DNA of 64,000 nt, from the NCBI GenBank assembly GCA_030847615.1, contig JAUMIR010000003.1, forward strand, positions 69,946,001 through 70,010,000, read 5' to 3'. Origin of the DNA: Gambelia wislizenii. Its lineage: Eukaryota > Chordata > Lepidosauria > Squamata > Crotaphytidae. Both the position numbers and the translations under genes were made by a program. Below are positions 63,691 to 64,000 of the stretch, piece after piece. The notes beneath the pieces were generated by a model. The model worked only from the letters and a program-made list of their open reading frames with translations. It was not told where the DNA came from and made no database searches. The number at the start of each line of letters is the position of its first letter. The first letter of the stretch is position 1.

Positions 63691-64000
63691 CTCCGAGAGC
63701 CTTGCTGTTGTCTTTACTGGGAGTCCTACTTTCTCTGAGTCTCTTGTTTTGTGTACCAGGCAGATGGTGTGTGTCTCTGGTTACCTGGTAAGACACAGTA
63801 GGAAGCATATGTTCTGCAGGGGGGCTTAAAGAAGGGGCACATGGCTGGTAGGAAATAATAGCTAAAAGCTACTGCCCTGTATTGCTAGAGATGCAATTAA
63901 ACATAAAGCAAGCTTTATGCTCTAATTTGTAAAATATTACTTTCAGGTGCAGCAGCTTTATGATGCATGTGATTATCATCTGTCTACAGTGTTTGCTGAA
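63691..64000 (-). other. 5' flank / possible 5' UTR of ESPNL
   Basis: No coding text. On the minus strand it contains a possible splice acceptor (CCCCCCTGCAG at about 63817-63827) ahead of the start codon. No TATA box or CpG-dense promoter is evident, so the true start of transcription may lie outside the window. Confidence 0.4.

Overview
The window reads as lizard or snake (squamate) nuclear DNA. It carries two interrupted protein genes whose exons are short, scattered islands with GT-AG junctions, and the rest is dense interspersed repeats. The repeats include Sauria-type tRNA SINEs with a TTTA tail, a BovB-type RTE LINE fragment, CR1 LINE 3' ends ending in ATTCTATG units, MIR/CORE-like SINEs and many terminal-inverted-repeat DNA transposon relics. 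There is no operon structure, CRISPR array or prokaryotic signal.

Both genes are on the minus strand. Right to left, ESPNL (espin-like, about 63690 to 21055) comes first and KLHL30 (8916 to beyond position 1) second, about 12 kb apart. As I recall, human 2q37.3 has the same order and orientation (ESPNL then KLHL30), so this is a conserved syntenic pair. For ESPNL I reconstruct ten coding exons that join in phase and give a protein of about 1,030 residues: an N-terminal ankyrin array (exons 1-5), a fast-evolving linker (exons 6-8), a conserved [14 protein letters not shown] segment (exon 9) and a large C-terminal exon (exon 10). For KLHL30 six coding exons are visible: BTB plus BACK in exon 1, then Kelch repeats. 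The last part, roughly 80 residues by comparison with the usual length, lies beyond the left edge.

Layout: 1-8916 KLHL30 with small introns holding Sauria SINEs and MITEs; 8917-21054 intergenic repeats, including a BovB LINE cut by two later insertions and an 800-bp LTR-like segment; 21055-28935 ESPNL exons 10 to 6; 28936-45467 one long intron (about 16.5 kb) packed with transposons, including a 229-codon LINE reverse-transcriptase tail and a GC-rich minisatellite inside a Tigger-like element; 45468-49204 ankyrin exons 5 to 3; 49205-59494 a second transposon-rich intron; 59495-63690 exons 2 and 1.

The most striking non-genic content is a group of non-autonomous DNA transposons. Four are long, nearly perfect palindromes (266-341 bp), three of them flanked by TTA duplications as expected for PIF/Harbinger elements. 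Others are self-nested copies, Tigger-like elements carrying unrelated GC-rich tandem repeats between similar ends, and a pair of hAT elements with reverse-complementary 8-bp target duplications. I see no convincing new gene system. All family names come from reading the sequence and from memory, without database searches.
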